The notes beneath the pieces are model-generated. The model saw nothing but the letters and a program-made list of their open reading frames with translations. It did not search any database and was not told the origin of the DNA. A DNA stretch of 64,000 bases from Oleiphilus sp. (GTDB lineage: Bacteria; Pseudomonadota; Gammaproteobacteria; Pseudomonadales; Oleiphilaceae). Where the stretch lies: positions 310,001-374,000 of the forward strand of contig PZPK01000001.1 in the NCBI GenBank assembly GCA_006212045.1. The letters are read 5' to 3'. This document shows, piece after piece, positions 63,964 to 64,000 of this stretch (positions are counted from its first letter, which is position 1; every line of letters starts with the position of its first letter). Made by a program: the position numbers and the translations under genes.

Positions 63964-64000
63964 TTACGCTGGACTTAAATTGATAAAAATCATTTGGGAA
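63964..64000 (-). CDS. C-terminal end of a further cassette gene (partial)
   Basis: The last twelve codons (SQMIFINLSPA, TAA stop at 63964-63966) are visible at the window edge, right against attC-like site 1, as in the neighbouring cassettes. The product cannot be told. Confidence 0.4.
   Translation of the reverse strand, partial: SQMIFINLSPA

Overview
The window reads as chromosome of a marine-type gammaproteobacterium. The basis is moderate GC, gammaproteobacterial families (Blc lipocalin, YqaA, TPMT, ZrgA-type zinc uptake, 7TMR-DISM diguanylate cyclases), an FNR/ANR-type site and heavy use of c-di-GMP proteins. Genus cannot be fixed from sequence alone; an Oceanospirillales/Ketobacter/Alcanivorax-like host would fit. 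I saw no rRNA or tRNA gene and no CRISPR array.

Layout. 0-6 kb: the 5' part of a GCS2-type ligase, a long GGGAGACG palindromic repeat, a TerB-like protein, acylphosphatase, a DUF4124 protein, and a MocR regulator divergent from a DUF1127-LysE exporter pair with operator-like repeats between. 6-14 kb: SnoaL-like protein, 7TMR-DISM-GGDEF-EAL, TPMT, a lipoprotein with a Ser-Thr-Glu minisatellite, and a coiled-coil membrane protein pair. 14-23.5 kb: AraC regulator, secreted lipase-like hydrolase with partner, FeeM/PEP-CTERM-type acyltransferase, flavin disulfide reductase, an OhrR-like regulator divergent from a DUF1499 protein, methyltransferase and MscL.

23.7-27.8 kb: an FNR-type site precedes an operon for a 12-heme periplasmic cytochrome c, a TPR protein and a lipoprotein, probably anaerobic electron transfer with unknown substrate. 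29.2-38.5 kb: a five-gene operon of transglutaminase-like, circularly permuted ATP-grasp and alpha-E proteins, present as a fused set followed by a split set. This is probably a peptide-ligation or modification system of unknown product. 39.3-41 kb: an HD-GYP phosphodiesterase translationally coupled to a PilZ-like protein. 41-45 kb: CDGSH-GltS fusion, lipocalin, MFS, YqaA. 45.3-52 kb: a periplasmic-binding-like protein, porin and GGDEF-EAL sensor operon, then a 7TMR-DISM-GGDEF gene interrupted by one in-frame TGA. 52-55.7 kb: a ZrgA-type metal uptake operon.

57.3-64 kb is accessory DNA: small stress-type genes, a ccdAB toxin-antitoxin pair between a relic and a complete copy of a REP-type (Y1) transposase element, then a run of integron gene cassettes on the minus strand. 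Four attC-like sites each lie within about 10 bases of a stop codon. The cassettes carry a VOC protein, a TPR lipoprotein, a LysE exporter, a DUF1059 protein and the tail of a fifth gene. The cassette polarity predicts that the integrase and attI lie beyond the right edge.
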